Assembly (NCBI GenBank): GCA_043228905.1
Contig: JBHGNT010000008.1
Coordinates: 4,030,001 to 4,094,000 of the forward strand
From: Azolla caroliniana
Lineage: Eukaryota > Polypodiophyta
Length of the DNA: 64,000 nt
Reading direction: 5' to 3'
The position numbers and the translations under genes are program-made. The notes under the pieces are model-generated. The model was not told where the DNA came from, did not search any database, and saw only the letters and a program-made list of their open reading frames with translations. Positions 1 to 10,509 of this stretch are shown one piece after another (positions within the stretch are counted from its first letter, which is position 1; the number at the start of each line of letters is the position of its first letter).

Positions 1-2
1 TG

Positions 3-2876
3 ATTGCCACAGATGATGGTAAGCTTGTGGAAGGGAATCAAGCTCAAAGATCTACCCATGGGAAAGAGAAAGGTGAACCAAATCCTAGTGGGAAGAAGAA
101 AAATGGAAAGCAGACTATTTCAGACTCTGAATTTGGAGTTGTACGCGGAATTGATTTCAAGAATGTTCAGACTGTAAGTGTTCAGAGCAGATATAGGAAT
201 TATACGTGGCAATATCACTGAACTCAACATGTTGTGATATTTAATATGTTTAAAAATCAAATGACTTTGTTGTCTTGTCATTTGGGTTTTTATTTGGCAT
301 CTCCCTAGTGTGACCAAAATGGTAACATGGTTCTTCAGTGGTGTCTAAACATGTTTCACTGTAATTGCATTCATGGCAGCTCCATATTTAGTTTCCTTTG
401 TCTCTGAATGTTTTTTCCTATCAATAGGTAATCAATTTTGATGCACCAAAAACACCTTCAGGTTATGTGCATCGAATTGGGCGGACAGGTCGTGCCCAAT
501 CAACAGGTGCAGCTATTTCCCTTGTAAGTATTATCTCAGAGCTATTTCCAGATATATGTATCAGTTCACAAAATGTATTCGCTTTCTCCTGGAGATCATT
601 GCTTGTCGATATGCTACAAGAGTTAATACCACATTCTTGATTGAAGAAATAGATGTTGGCATATGGCCTCAGGGATATCGTTTCTACAATCTATAGTAAT
701 CACAAGACTCTTGCTCTCTTGTTAGAAATCTGTACATACTGTTTTACCCATAATTTATGAAACTGGCTAATATACATGAATCTTGAAAAAGCACAACAAT
801 CAGGAAAATAAAAAGTTTAACCAGTTTGTGGCCTGTTTTGTAGATTTCTCCAGAAGATGAAAAACTCTTCAAAGACATTGAAGACATGTTAAGTGAAGGC
901 AGCAGCAGTGGAAAAACGAAGCACATCACAGAATTTCCTTTTCTTACGAAGAATGCTGTGGAGTCTTTAAGATATAGAGCTGAGGTACAAAGAACCAATT
1001 TATTTGATTTCTTGGTTTTTGTTTACCTGCTAGGGATTATTGTGGTAAATTAAACTGCCTTTTAGCTGTCCGTGCCCCAGATATTCATTAGTTGAGTTTA
1101 TGCGTCAGATTGTACAAATTTTGTGCACTTGTTCTTATGCGCATATTTGTTTAGATTGTTATTTGCAGCTCTTTCTATGTATTATCATGGTTCCCATTGT
1201 GGTGGTTTTGTTCATGATGTTTTTGAGTCACCATGTGACTTTTGACATAAATCGATGTCTACATATTTTCGTCCATGATATACCATAATTTTAGCCTCAA
1301 TTTCTTGGAGTCGCCACAAAAGACCTTTGGTCTTATGTCATAAAAATTCAAAATTTAACCTAACTTAATTGGTTTATGCTTCTAGTCATTGGGCTTCTAA
1401 CAAACAGTTTGGTTTCAATTATACCCTGTATTTTCTCGCATCACCTGTTTGAATATTTTTTTAGTTGTCTTTAAATTTTAACAAGATTTGATAAAAGCTG
1501 GCATATTCTCTCAGATTCTTTGAGTATGCATACCATTGCTACAAGATGTTGTTATGCTTGCCTAATCTCCTCTAGAAGTGATTGGTTAAACAATCAAATT
1601 TAATTTAGTGATATTATTACGATGGTTGACTGAAATAATTTAATCCAAAAACTGGGTTTCCTTGCAGGATGTGGCTAGGGGAGTGACAAAAGTTGCGATA
1701 AAGGAAGCACAAGCTAAGGAGCTAAGATTAGAAATTCTGAACTCTGAAAGGTTTGAGCTGTTTGAAATGGAATACTTTTAGGTTATGATGTCTAGTTCAT
1801 TGTAATCACATGGATATATGCACAGGCTAAAAGCTCATTTTGAAGACAATCCTACTGATCTTGGTAAGACTGAATAAAACATCAATTTTTTGTTTCATGT
1901 GTTGAAATCTCTGGTTTTGCGGGTAAATTGGTTTTCTTTTCATAATGTCATATATCCTATAGGTGTAGAAGATTAATAACGAAGAAAGAACCCTCTAAGA
2001 TTCCAAATGTACCAATGACACTGAACAAGTTATTACATCTTCAAATTGTCTATAATCCTGGAGAACAAATCCAAAATAAAAAACTAGAAGAGTAAATCTT
2101 GTCTCACTAGGTAGGAACCAGATGTGTGTACATCATGTACGTACTTTTGCATACAATTCATTTATAGCAAAGGAAAATGAAAACAGTGTCAGATGATCAA
2201 TAAGGTATTGGTATTTTTGGTGTGCTACTACCCTATACCTGTGTGTTTACCATATGGTATACATATATATGAGAGTCAGCTATGTCTAAAGAATGTGTGC
2301 TATGAAGACTACAGAGAGATCTTGTTTTTTGCATTATCATGTGAGATCAGAGAGTCATAATGTAGGAGATGATTTTTTGACCTCTCATATGGTTGTATGC
2401 ATTGCAGATTTGCTAAAACATGATAAAGTTCTGAGTAAAAGGCAGCCATTGCCACACTTAAAGTCAGTACCTGAATATATGCGAGATCCATCAACTGAAG
2501 CTGCAAGTAAAGCTCTGAAGCTTGCGAGAGCTGCAATGGGACAGATTTCAGGAGTGAAGAGAAAGAGGAGAGGTAGAACAGACGATCCTCTCAGAACCTT
2601 TTCAGCCAATGTGAGTTACCACTTCCATTCATTTCTTTCGAGTATACAATGCATTTATTCATGTTGTATATACATATAAAAATGTGGATATAAATTAGTG
2701 AACCTAGAAGTTAAATGTAACCATGATATTCTTTCACATCATAGGGAAGAAAAGGGAAGGCTGGACCTGATGGAGGGAAGAGCACTTTATGGGCCCGGAA
2801 GCAAGGAAAGAGAAAAGCTTCAGGCAGCAATGGCAAGCCTCGTGAGCGGAAAAAGAAACATAGACGTAACAAGTAA
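3..2876 (+). CDS. RH16: DEAD-box RNA helicase, RH16/DDX56/Dbp9 type (3' part of gene)
   Basis: ATP-dependent RNA helicase of the Dbp9/DDX56 subfamily, which acts in the nucleolus on large ribosomal subunit assembly (family knowledge). Seven exons are visible: 3-173, 428-523, 844-984, 1668-1750, 1826-1863, 2408-2610 and 2745-2876, joined by GT-AG introns in consistent phase and giving 287 residues with the stop at 2874-2876. The first exon holds FGVVRGIDF (motif V region, after a Lys-rich insert typical of this subfamily), the second VINFDAP followed by the motif VI sequence HRIGRTGRA. The later exons match the plant RH16 C-terminus, including [37 protein letters not shown] and DPLRTFSAN, and end in a strongly basic RNA-binding tail ([11 protein letters not shown]). 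The N-terminal Q motif, Walker A and DEAD box lie left of the window. Subfamily assignment is firm from the similarity I recognise; exon edges are by inspection. Confidence 0.93.
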
Positions 2877-3690
2877 AGCATCAACCAATTGTGGTTTCAA
2901 AGGATATGACTGAAATTGCATGGTGAAAAAATACACCATTTATTGTATTTATATAGTTGAGTTGCAGCACCCCAAATTTTGCCTCTTGAAGACATTAACT
3001 ATTGTGCCCTCCCTCCAATTGCTGATCAAGGTGTCTTTTGTGGAATATTTATTAATTGCTTAAGATCTAATGAATGTGTTGAAATGGTATTCCACCCTAC
3101 AATAGAATTTATGTGTATGTGCTCATGTACATCTGAATTGTGTGTAGGAGCATACATACATTGCCCGTATGGAAATTTTCTTGGCATGAATTGTATGGAT
3201 ATTTGCTGAGTAGGTTCATTGTCAACCTGCTTTCAACAGACACTCTAACCTGAGTGGGATTTAAGGGCAAATTGTCCTGTGAGGTGGTGCTTGACTTTTA
3301 GGTGATATTTCGCTAGATTAAGCTTCAATAATACAGTGCAAGACAGACTAATTTATATGGTATAATTGGAATGACGGTGAAGGAATGTTTTTTGTAAGTG
3401 AATGGTGATGGATGCAGCTCCTTTCTGGAAAATGTGCTTGTCCCTCATCTCTATTGTCATGTTTCAATGAGGTTCTTTGACATTATGCAGAACAAACCTG
3501 CTTAGAATATTAGGTACACCTGATCCTTGCATTATTGTTTAATAGTAAGCAAGTTGCTTTCTACTCCAATTTTGCTAATCTTCTTGATCTTGATGAAAAT
3601 TTTGCTATTGCTTGATTTAGTTCATTTTTAGCCAGGATGTCACTCATTTTATGATTTTCAGTGTAGATGAATTGTATAAGTAACCATGCC
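2877..3690. other. Intergenic stretch, no gene seen
   Basis: Contains the presumed 3' UTR of the RH16 gene. No open frame shows a recognisable domain and no transposon end is evident. Confidence 0.5.
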
Positions 3691-3696
3691 ATTTTG

Positions 3697-3965
3697 AAAG
3701 AGAGAGAGAGAGAGAAGGAAAGAGAAATTAATGTTTTCTAAAGGCCAGAATAGGATTATGGTGTAAATCTTTATTAGAAATATGAGGGAATGCATGTCCA
3801 TATTATAACAAAAATAAAAGCTCTAGATTTCCTAAAGTTTCATGAGCATGATTTTATTGCATGTGGTCATATTATTTTGGAGATGGTTTGCAAGCATGAA
3901 GTGCTTATTTGATTATGGATTTAGGGATAGTGATTGGACATTGTATTTGAGGTTGTGAGAGATTG
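3697..3965 (-). repeat. (GA)n tract with LINE/SINE-tail-like sequence
   Basis: A short GA microsatellite (about 3697-3716) is followed by AATTAATGTTTTCTAAAGGCC, which read on the minus strand resembles the 3' tail of the LINE at 8201-10215 (GGCC...TTAGAAGACGTTAAT, then a T/C tract). Further on, the segment around 3877-3965 (GAGATGGTTTGCAAGCATGA) resembles 36568-36650, which also lies beside a GA tract. I infer remnants of short retroposons; the similarity is by eye. Confidence 0.4.
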
Positions 3966-3968
3966 AGT

Positions 3969-4306
3969 TAGAGATGTTACTATTCTTTTCTATACTTAAG
4001 TTTTTTATCCAATAATAATTTCAGGCAACATTTAGTTGTATCAACCCTCTACTAAATTCGAGCAATAAGTTAGGGCCACAATTGAGAAATTGGCCTCTCA
4101 CTAGGATAGTTGTTACTTTACCATAGTTAGTGGGTTGGTAGAGATGTTACCATTCTTTTCTATACTTAAGTTTTTTATCCAATAATAGTTTCAGGCGACA
4201 TTTAGTTGTATCAACCCTCTACTAAATTAGAGCAATAAGTTAGGGCCATGAGAAATTGGCCTCTCACTAGGATAGTTGTTACTTCACCATAGTTGGTGGG
4301 TTGGCC
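3969..4306. repeat. Tandem duplication, about 170-bp unit
   Basis: Two adjacent copies begin with TAGAGATGTTACYATTCTTT at 3969 and 4139 and run to CCATAGTTRGTGGGTTGG at their ends. They differ by a few substitutions and small indels (the first copy has extra bases near GGGCCACAATTGAG). Confidence 0.85.
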
Positions 4307-5030
4307 TATGAGGTAGTTTGTTTCGAATGCCATGGTTACCAATTGGTCTTCCATTAGTAGACATTCTTCTTGTTCGTGCACCTTTTGCATGTAGGCTCCA
4401 AATCCTATAGGTCTCGTTGTATTTGTGAATGTAGGTTGTGTCATTGCAGAAGTCCATGACCAATCTAGTTACCCGTAGGAAGGGTCGCCCAATTAAGCAC
4501 TTGTAGGCTACTTGGTTTGTGGGCCTTTGTGTCAACGAAGATGAGCAAAAACTCAACTCCAACATGAGCTCGATTTACTTAGCTAGTATGTGGTTAAAAC
4601 TATGGGTGGGAGGTGGGAGAACTCCCATAGCTTTGTACACTTCTTTGAGGGATATTTTCATTGTAAGTGCAAGGATATATTGTAAGAGTGCCACGTTAAC
4701 ATTTTTCGTGAGGGCATCTGTGTATGCTCAAGGTTCAATGGCAGCAGTACATGACGATACATTCTTCTTTGAGTATTACATTTCGGGGTGGGATAATGGC
4801 CTAGTTTTCAAGTTCGCTCAAATTCAAGCTTGGTAGGTTGGGCACTAATTGTTCCGCTTCTTTTTTATGAAGGAGCTTGATGTACCCCTCAATACGTTGT
4901 TTTTCTTCTATTGGGTTTGGATAAGCAATGAGGTGTGTGGGTAATCCCTTGACTAGGTCTTTGGTAGTACCTTCCTTGCTTCATCTTCCACGGATGGAGT
5001 TGGTTGAATAAGAGAGGCCAGGCCGGTTTT
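4211..5030 (-). pseudogene. Possible Ty3/gypsy gag-protease remnant
   Basis: On the minus strand the frame 4565-4284 includes NQVAYKCLIGRPFLRVTRLV, reminiscent of the protease-to-RT linker of Ty3/gypsy polyproteins (xxLGRPxL), followed by broken frames upstream with YPNPIEEKQRIEGYIKLLHK-like text. Several stops and frame changes interrupt it. No catalytic D(S/T)G motif or RT block is present, so the assignment is weak; it could be another decayed coding fragment. It overlaps the second copy of the tandem duplication. Confidence 0.3.
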
Positions 5031-5071
5031 GATTATTAGTTTCATTATGTCTTTTGTGGCTTCCTTTTCTT

Positions 5072-5620
5072 GTTGGCCAGTGGCGGCCAAGTATGGAAGG
5101 AGGAAGAGGCCAGTTGGTTCCTAGAAATATAATAACTAAGAATTATATTAGGAACGGTCGGATCCGAAAGAGGTATGCCGATTCGGATCCGGATCGATTC
5201 ATAGTCGGTTGCCGGTTAGGCATCGTTTTGTAGCACAGACTAGATGCTTATAAAAGGATCCAAATATCATTGTATGAACGACGAAACATTAATATAACAT
5301 CGTGTTATTATTGTCTATCTGATCTTTATTTCGTCTTGTGTTTAATGTATTGATCTTATGCGTGTAACATTGTGTGTTGTGAATCGGGTCTCCACCAGAC
5401 ATTAACCGGTTGAAGCATATCGGAGTCGGAAATCCTTATCGCAACCACCCCTTTGGTGAAGTGATCCGAAAGGACACCCTGTGTTAGTGGCTAGTTCGGC
5501 CCAAGAGTAACACAGTTTTGGCGTTCGGATCTGTCTGTTCCTAATAAAATTCTTAGTTATTATATTTCTAGGAACCAGCTCGCCTCTTCCTCCTTCCATA
5601 CTTGGCCGCCATTGGCCAAC
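5072..5620. mobile_element. Foldback-type inverted-repeat element
   Basis: Two arms of about 100 bp face each other: 5072-5174 and about 5520-5620. The left arm starts GTTGGCCAGTGGCGGCCAAG and continues through TATGGAAGGAGGAAGAGGCC and CCTAGAAATATAATAACTAA to TTAGGAAC; the right arm is its reverse complement with a few mismatches. The roughly 345-bp centre is unrelated to the arms and carries a TATA-like TTATAAAAGG (near 5250). No transposase is present. It may be a foldback/MITE-like element, or an LTR-like core caught between inverted copies of a longer repeat. Direct flanking duplications were not clear. Confidence 0.6.
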
Positions 5621-5689
5621 ATTTCTTTTGTGTCACAGTTTGTGTTTTCGAAAGCCATCTTATCCATAAGCTCTCTTATGATATTTTTT

Positions 5690-5835
5690 AGCCCATGCAT
5701 CTTTGACTCCATTATACATCCAAATAGTTTTGCCATTAGCGAGCCAACCATGATGTCATGATAGTTGTTTACATTATTTACATCTCCACCTTTTTGTAAA
5801 GGTTTGATCCAGTTTGTAGTCCAACAGTACGACAT
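5690..5835 (-). pseudogene. LINE reverse-transcriptase fragment
   Basis: Read on the minus strand this gives WTTNWIKPLQKGGDVNNVNN then YHDIMVGSLMAKLFGCIMES. It matches the N-terminal fingers block of non-LTR reverse transcriptases (W...I.P..KKGD...NYR.I...S...KLF). Nothing of the palm domain follows, and the frame runs into the right arm of the foldback element at 5620. It may derive from the same broad LINE family as the element at 8201, but the two pieces do not overlap, so this cannot be tested here. Confidence 0.6.
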
Positions 5836-6226
5836 GTCATGTTGTAGAGCATGGACTGGAGGACGAAAGAAAACATTCAACGAGCTAGGGGTTTTAGGTA
5901 AACGGTTGATGGGTGTTGAAGCGACATCACGTCATTGGTTTGACAAAAGGATGAGTGAGGATAAGGTGAGTTCACAAAGCAAGATTAGCAAATCAAATAA
6001 GTGGATATATAGAACGATTTCAAAGGGCAAGCGAAGGATTCAGATGAATATTTAGGGAGCGATGTGAACTTGTAGGTCTTCATGCAAGGGTTTACAAGCA
6101 TTGTTTTTTTATCTACTGACTAATTTGTGTACATTGGAGATGTTCAGAAGGATTGCCAATTGATGATGCAAATGGAGAGAACTGATCCCTCTGCATACTC
6201 TTTTTTTATCGTAATTACCTTATACT

Positions 6227-6918
6227 TAGCGATGGACCCGATTTCGGCTCAAACCGAATCGAACTGAAAAACCGTGGCTTAATGGTTTATAGGTTCAAAG
6301 ATAAATAAACGGTTTGGTTTGGTTTCAAATGTTACTAATCGGTTTCGGTTCAGTTCGGTTTTGAATTGACCGGTTTATCGTCTTATCGGTTTCTGTTTAT
6401 GTGGCTTGGTTTAAAGGTTTATAGGTTAAAAAATACTCATAAATATTCTCTATAGGCTCTAACTTTCAACTTTTAATTTTAAACTATTGTTTTAACTTAT
6501 TAAATTTTATATGTATTATATGTAGAGTCTCCTTTTCATTTATGATGATCAATTCTGATAAGTATGATGATCAAATTTATGATAAATATAATGATCAAAT
6601 TTATGATTAGTATGATGACCAAATTTATGATTAGTATGATGACCAAATTTATGATTAGTATGATGACCAAATTTATGATTAGTATGATGACCAAATTTAT
6701 GATAAGTATGATGACCAAATTTATGATGATTTTCTCACACAAATTTATAATAAGTATGATGATTAATATTAATAAAAAATGGTTTAGTTTGAAATTTTTC
6801 ATAAACGGCTTGGTTTAAATGGCTTCATAAATTTTAAAATAGTTTGGTTTGGTTTTTATTATTAATAAATGGTTTGGTTTGGTTTCAAGGCCAAGAAACC
6901 GAACCGGCCCCATTGCTA
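6227..6918. repeat. GGTTTGG-rich inverted-repeat unit 1
   Basis: Starts TAGCGATGGACCCGATTTCG and ends with the near reverse complement (CCGAACCGGCCCCATTGCTA). The ends are rich in GGTTTGGTTTGG and CCGAACC words. The centre is AT-rich and holds the 24-bp minisatellite at 6540-6768. The preceding spacer (CAAATGGAGAGAAC at 6168, then GTAATTACCTTA) recurs before the later units at 7200 and 7510. Confidence 0.6.
6540..6768. repeat. 24-bp minisatellite
   Basis: About nine head-to-tail copies of TATGATGACCAAATTTATGA + TTAG (24 bp); the four or five middle copies are nearly identical and the edges are diverged. Because 24 is a multiple of three, both strands stay open, giving low-complexity frames that I do not regard as genes. 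Confidence 0.9.
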
Positions 6919-6948
6919 CTTATACTAGCGATACGTTGTTATTACTAG

Positions 6949-7814
6949 TAGGAATCAGCAACGGTTCGGTTTCAGCAAACCAAACTTGTTAAGCCTTAAT
7001 TGGTTTGGGAGTTTCTAAACTTGAACAAAACCGGTTCCTAAATTGGTTGAAGGTAACTAGTTTGGCCAAACTAGTTAAGCATAAACCGATTTAGCCAATT
7101 GGAACAAAGAGGTTCAGTTCGGCTTCAGCCATCCTAAACCTAGCCTAAACTAGTTAAGAAAGTTCAAGCCCGAGTTGAGCCAAACAGAACCTCCAAACCT
7201 CAAATGGAGAGAACCAATCTTTCCGTGCACACACTTTCTTTTCATTGTAATTACCTTACCCTAGTGGTAAGTTTTTCATACTAGTAGGACAAGGCCTAAT
7301 TGGTTTGGGAGTTTCTAAACTGGAACAAAACCGGTTCCTAAATTGGTTGAGGGTAACTGGTTTGACCAAACTGGTTAAGCATAAACCGGTATAGCCAAAC
7401 CGATTAAGCCTTAATCTGTTTGGAACAATGAGGTTCGGTTCGGCTTGAGCCATCCCAAACCGGTTAAGAAAGTTGAAGCTTGAACTAAGTTGAACCAAAC
7501 CTTCAAAACTCAAATGGAGAGAACCAATCTCTCCTTACACACGTTTTTCCCCCCCCGTAATTACCTTACCCTAGCGTTAAGTTGTAATTACTAGTAGGAC
7601 AAGGTCAAATCGGTTAAGCTTAACCTGTTTAGGAGTTTCCAAACTTGAATCGAACTTGTTACCCTCAACTGGTTTAGGGAAGCCGATTAAGCCTTAACTT
7701 GTTTGGGAACAAGTTTGGAACAAAGAGGTTCAGTTCGGCTTGAGCCATCCCAAACCAGGTAAGAAAAGCTCAAGCTTGAAATGGAGGTTTGGTTCAAGCC
7801 GTTGCTGACTCCTA
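6949..7814. repeat. GGTTCGG inverted-repeat unit 2 with internal tandem structure
   Basis: Begins TAGGAATCAGCAACGGTTCG and ends with the near reverse complement AAGCCGTTGCTGACTCCTA. Inside are about three diverged subunits of 220-340 bp. Each has (A/T)GGTTTGGGAGTTTCTAAAC-type text, AACCGG words, and a spacer CAAATGGAGAGAACCAATC ... GTAATTACCTTACCCTAG. The same end sequence recurs at 45163 and 52455. No coding capacity was seen. Confidence 0.65.
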
Positions 7815-7837
7815 ACTACTAGCCCTTTGAGAGCAAT

Positions 7838-7947
7838 TTTCTCACCTCTCTATTGCTCCATACATATCCTCATGATTTACTAGATGCCACGCCACCATAG
7901 AAATGTAAGGGTTGAGCCCACGACCTCCTCGTCTCCATTGGGCAACC
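7838..7947 (-). mobile_element. tRNA-derived SINE, 5'-truncated copy
   Basis: On the minus strand it reads GTTGCCCAATGGAGACGAGG, then GGTCGTGGGCTCAACCC, GGCATCTAGT and ATAGAGAGGTGAG. These words appear in the same order in the fuller copy at 61318, where an A-box-like tRNA head precedes them. Here the tRNA head is missing and replaced by the adjacent microsatellite. Confidence 0.65.
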
Positions 7948-7952
7948 ATGTG

Positions 7953-8200
7953 GACACACTCTTTTTCTCTCTCACACACATACACTCTTTCTCCTTTCTC
8001 TCTCTCTCTCTCACACACATACAATCTTTCTCCTTTCTCTCTCCCTATCTCTCTCACACACACACGCACCCACACTCTCTCTCATACACACACACACATA
8101 CACACACTTTCTCTCTCTCACACACATACTCTTTCTCCTTTCTCTCTCTCTCTCTCTCACACACACACACTCCCTCTCTCTCTCTCTCTCTCACTCACAC
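7953..8200. repeat. Compound (CT)n/(CA)n microsatellite, upstream
   Basis: Alternating CT and CA runs with TTTCTCCTTT interruptions. It is open in several frames by composition only. It directly abuts the 5' end of the LINE at 8201. Confidence 0.95.
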
Positions 8201-10215
8201 GGTCCCTAGAGAGCGGTTGTTTGATAGGCTTAAGAGCTTGAGGATACCAGATGACATGGTTTGGGCCATCTACGCACTATATGAACAAGTGTCCGGGTGT
8301 GTTCGATGCCCAGGCGGCATATCCGATAGTTTCACTAGCACTATTGGTGTAAAACAAGGTTGCCCCTTATCTCCGACTCTTTTTGGGATCTACATTGATG
8401 AGATCACAGATTTTATTGCTCGTAAGGGAGGCAATGGAGTAGTCCTTGGAGATACGCAGGTGCATATCTTGCTCTATGCAGATGACATAGTTTTGCTCTC
8501 TGAATCCGAACACGACCTACAAAGGCACCTTAATGCCTTAGATGACTTTTGCACACAACGAGGATTGGTAGTGAATCTAGGGAAAACTAAAGTCCTTATC
8601 TTCCACACGTCGGCCCAAGTTGGGCCAAGTGTCACCTAACTATCTCCCATAGCCCAGTTGAGGTGGTTGGATCATATGTCTATCTCGGAGTCACTTTCAG
8701 TGCCCGCTCAGGTAAATTTTCGATGACACAAGCAGCGAAGGATAGACTTACAAGAGGACATGCATCCCTCTCACTCCTCGAGAGACAATGCCACCAAGCA
8801 TACTTCCAAGAGCCACGAACTAAAGGGTGGCTCTTTGACTCATTAGTGACTCCCTCTCTCATGTATGCATCAGCGGTTTGGGCCCCAGGACTACCATCTT
8901 TCATGTGGACGCAATTAGAGAGACCATTGGTGATGATGTTATCACGCCAACTCCGAAGCAAATCGTCGGTCCCACATGATATTATTAGGGCTGAGTTCAC
9001 TCTACCCCCTATGTTAGTAGAAGCACTTTTTCAACTGGTAGTCTTTATACACAGGATACATAACCAACCACTTGATAGAATATCCCACCAAGCCTTTAAG
9101 GCTTCTCGAGCATTGTATGAGTCCGGCTATACTAGCTCATGGTATGGCATGATGGTGAGTTGGCTTCTTGCCAACGGTCTAGACATTACTAACCTCCCCC
9201 CCCTTAAGTACGACCACACGAATGATAACACTTTACTCTCTCATGAGGACCGTAATAAAGTAATACGCCAAGAAATATGACAAATTTATACCCGGTATAA
9301 ATGGATCACCCCACTAGAGCCACTCCCATCTAAAATGTCGTACTATAAGGAACACTTTATGCACTTCTCTGAGTTAGGTTTTATCACGCGCCCAAAATAT
9401 CTAGATGTATTCTTACCACATGCACTAAGGGTTGTCATTGGTCAACTTAGAATATCATCTCACCAACTTGAGATTGAGAATGGACGTACTAATGGAGTCC
9501 CTAGGGAGGAAAGGATATGTAGGTTATGCCACATAGAGATAGAGGATGAGTACCATTTTACATGCAAATGCCCCACCTATGCCGAGATAAGGGCAAAATA
9601 CCAAGACATACTTGGTTCCTCTCCCACCCTCCCTAAACTATTAGATACACTAGATATAAAGAAATTAGGTAGATACATCTTAGAATTGAAACACCACAGA
9701 GAGAACAAATTACAAAACGTTGATAATAATGTTGCTAATGTTTACCAACATATAACAAATGAAGTTTTTCAGGAACAAGGGGAGACAATGAATGTCGACA
9801 CACCTGCACCACTCAGACTTCTCCTTGATGAAGCAGAAAATCAAAGAAGAACCAAACGCCCTCGGATGTCGGGTTTCAAAGCAACTCGACGAGATGTAGA
9901 AGCAATAAAGAAAATAAGGGAACGTGAACTACACCGCCTAGAAGCCATGGCTAGGGCACTCTATGCATCGGGACCATGGGTCACACCCACACCAAAAACT
10001 TTTGACCTCCCACTTCTTTTTGAGAGACTTGGGTGGAAATGAGATTAGGCTTGGTGCAAAGTTTTGTACACTACTAGAACTTTCTTAGCTTAAGCTATTT
10101 TCTTTTATTTTTAGTTTTGATGATTGGATAAACACTCATCTTTTGTTGTAACCTATTTGTCTCATGGGCCAAATTTGGCCTTAGAAGACGTTAATATATC
10201 TTTCTTTCTTTCTCT
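8201..10215 (+). pseudogene. 5'-truncated LINE (non-LTR retrotransposon), ORF2 remnant
   Basis: Coding begins abruptly with VPRERLFDRLKSLRIP inside the reverse-transcriptase palm, then GVKQGCPLSPTLFG and the catalytic LLYADDIVLL (YADD codons 8475-8486), VNLGKTK, the thumb region SYVYLGVTF, and a C-terminal zinc-knuckle-like block ICRLCHIEIEDEYHFTCKCP around 9520-9585, ending at 10042. One frameshift (about 8615-8635) and one in-frame TGA (9278-9280) break what was one frame, so this copy is dead. Endonuclease and RT fingers are missing. The roughly 170-bp 3' tail contains the palindrome GGCCAAATTTGGCC and ends TTAATATATCTTTCTTTCTT before a second microsatellite. It is probably a jockey-like lineage that is uncommon in flowering plants (inference). 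Confidence 0.88.
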
Positions 10216-10347
10216 CACTCACACACACACACACTCCCTCTCTCTCTCACTCCCTCTCTCTCTTACACACACACACTCTCTCTCTCTCACACACACACAC
10301 ACACTCCCTCTCTCTCTCTCTCTCACTCACACACACACACACACACA

Positions 10348-10420
<73 letters not shown>
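10202..10420. repeat. Compound (CT)n/(CA)n microsatellite, downstream
   Basis: Starts within the TTTC tail of the LINE and changes to alternating CT and CA runs, ending in a pure CA run of about 30 repeats. It ends some 90 bp before the CTF18 start codon. Confidence 0.95.
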
Positions 10421-10444
10421 CACATAATGTCCCCTGTTTCATAG

Positions 10445-10452
10445 TTTCCCGC
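10445..10452 (+). promoter_or_regulatory. E2F-type site upstream of CTF18
   Basis: TTTCCCGC matches the E2F/DP consensus TTTSSCGC and lies 57 bp upstream of the CTF18 start codon. CTF18 is an S-phase gene, so E2F control is plausible. The match is exact; the function is inferred. Confidence 0.6.
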
Positions 10453-10509
10453 GCTAACCAGAGAAACAGATTGTCTGTGTTGTGTGTGCGTGAGCTCTGC
10501 AGAGCAATA

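Noticed and set aside
6540-6818. 24-bp repeats resembling a CRISPR array, and the Ile/Met-rich frames across them
   Set aside because: The repeats are head-to-tail with no spacers, in a plant genome, so this is a minisatellite; the frames follow from the multiple-of-three period.
7884-8200. Open frames through the CT/CA microsatellite, apparently fused to reverse transcriptase
   Set aside because: They are open only because the repeat lacks stops; the RT text starts at 8201 as a truncated LINE.
10124-10444. Open frame over the second CT/CA microsatellite
   Set aside because: Low-complexity repeat translation only.
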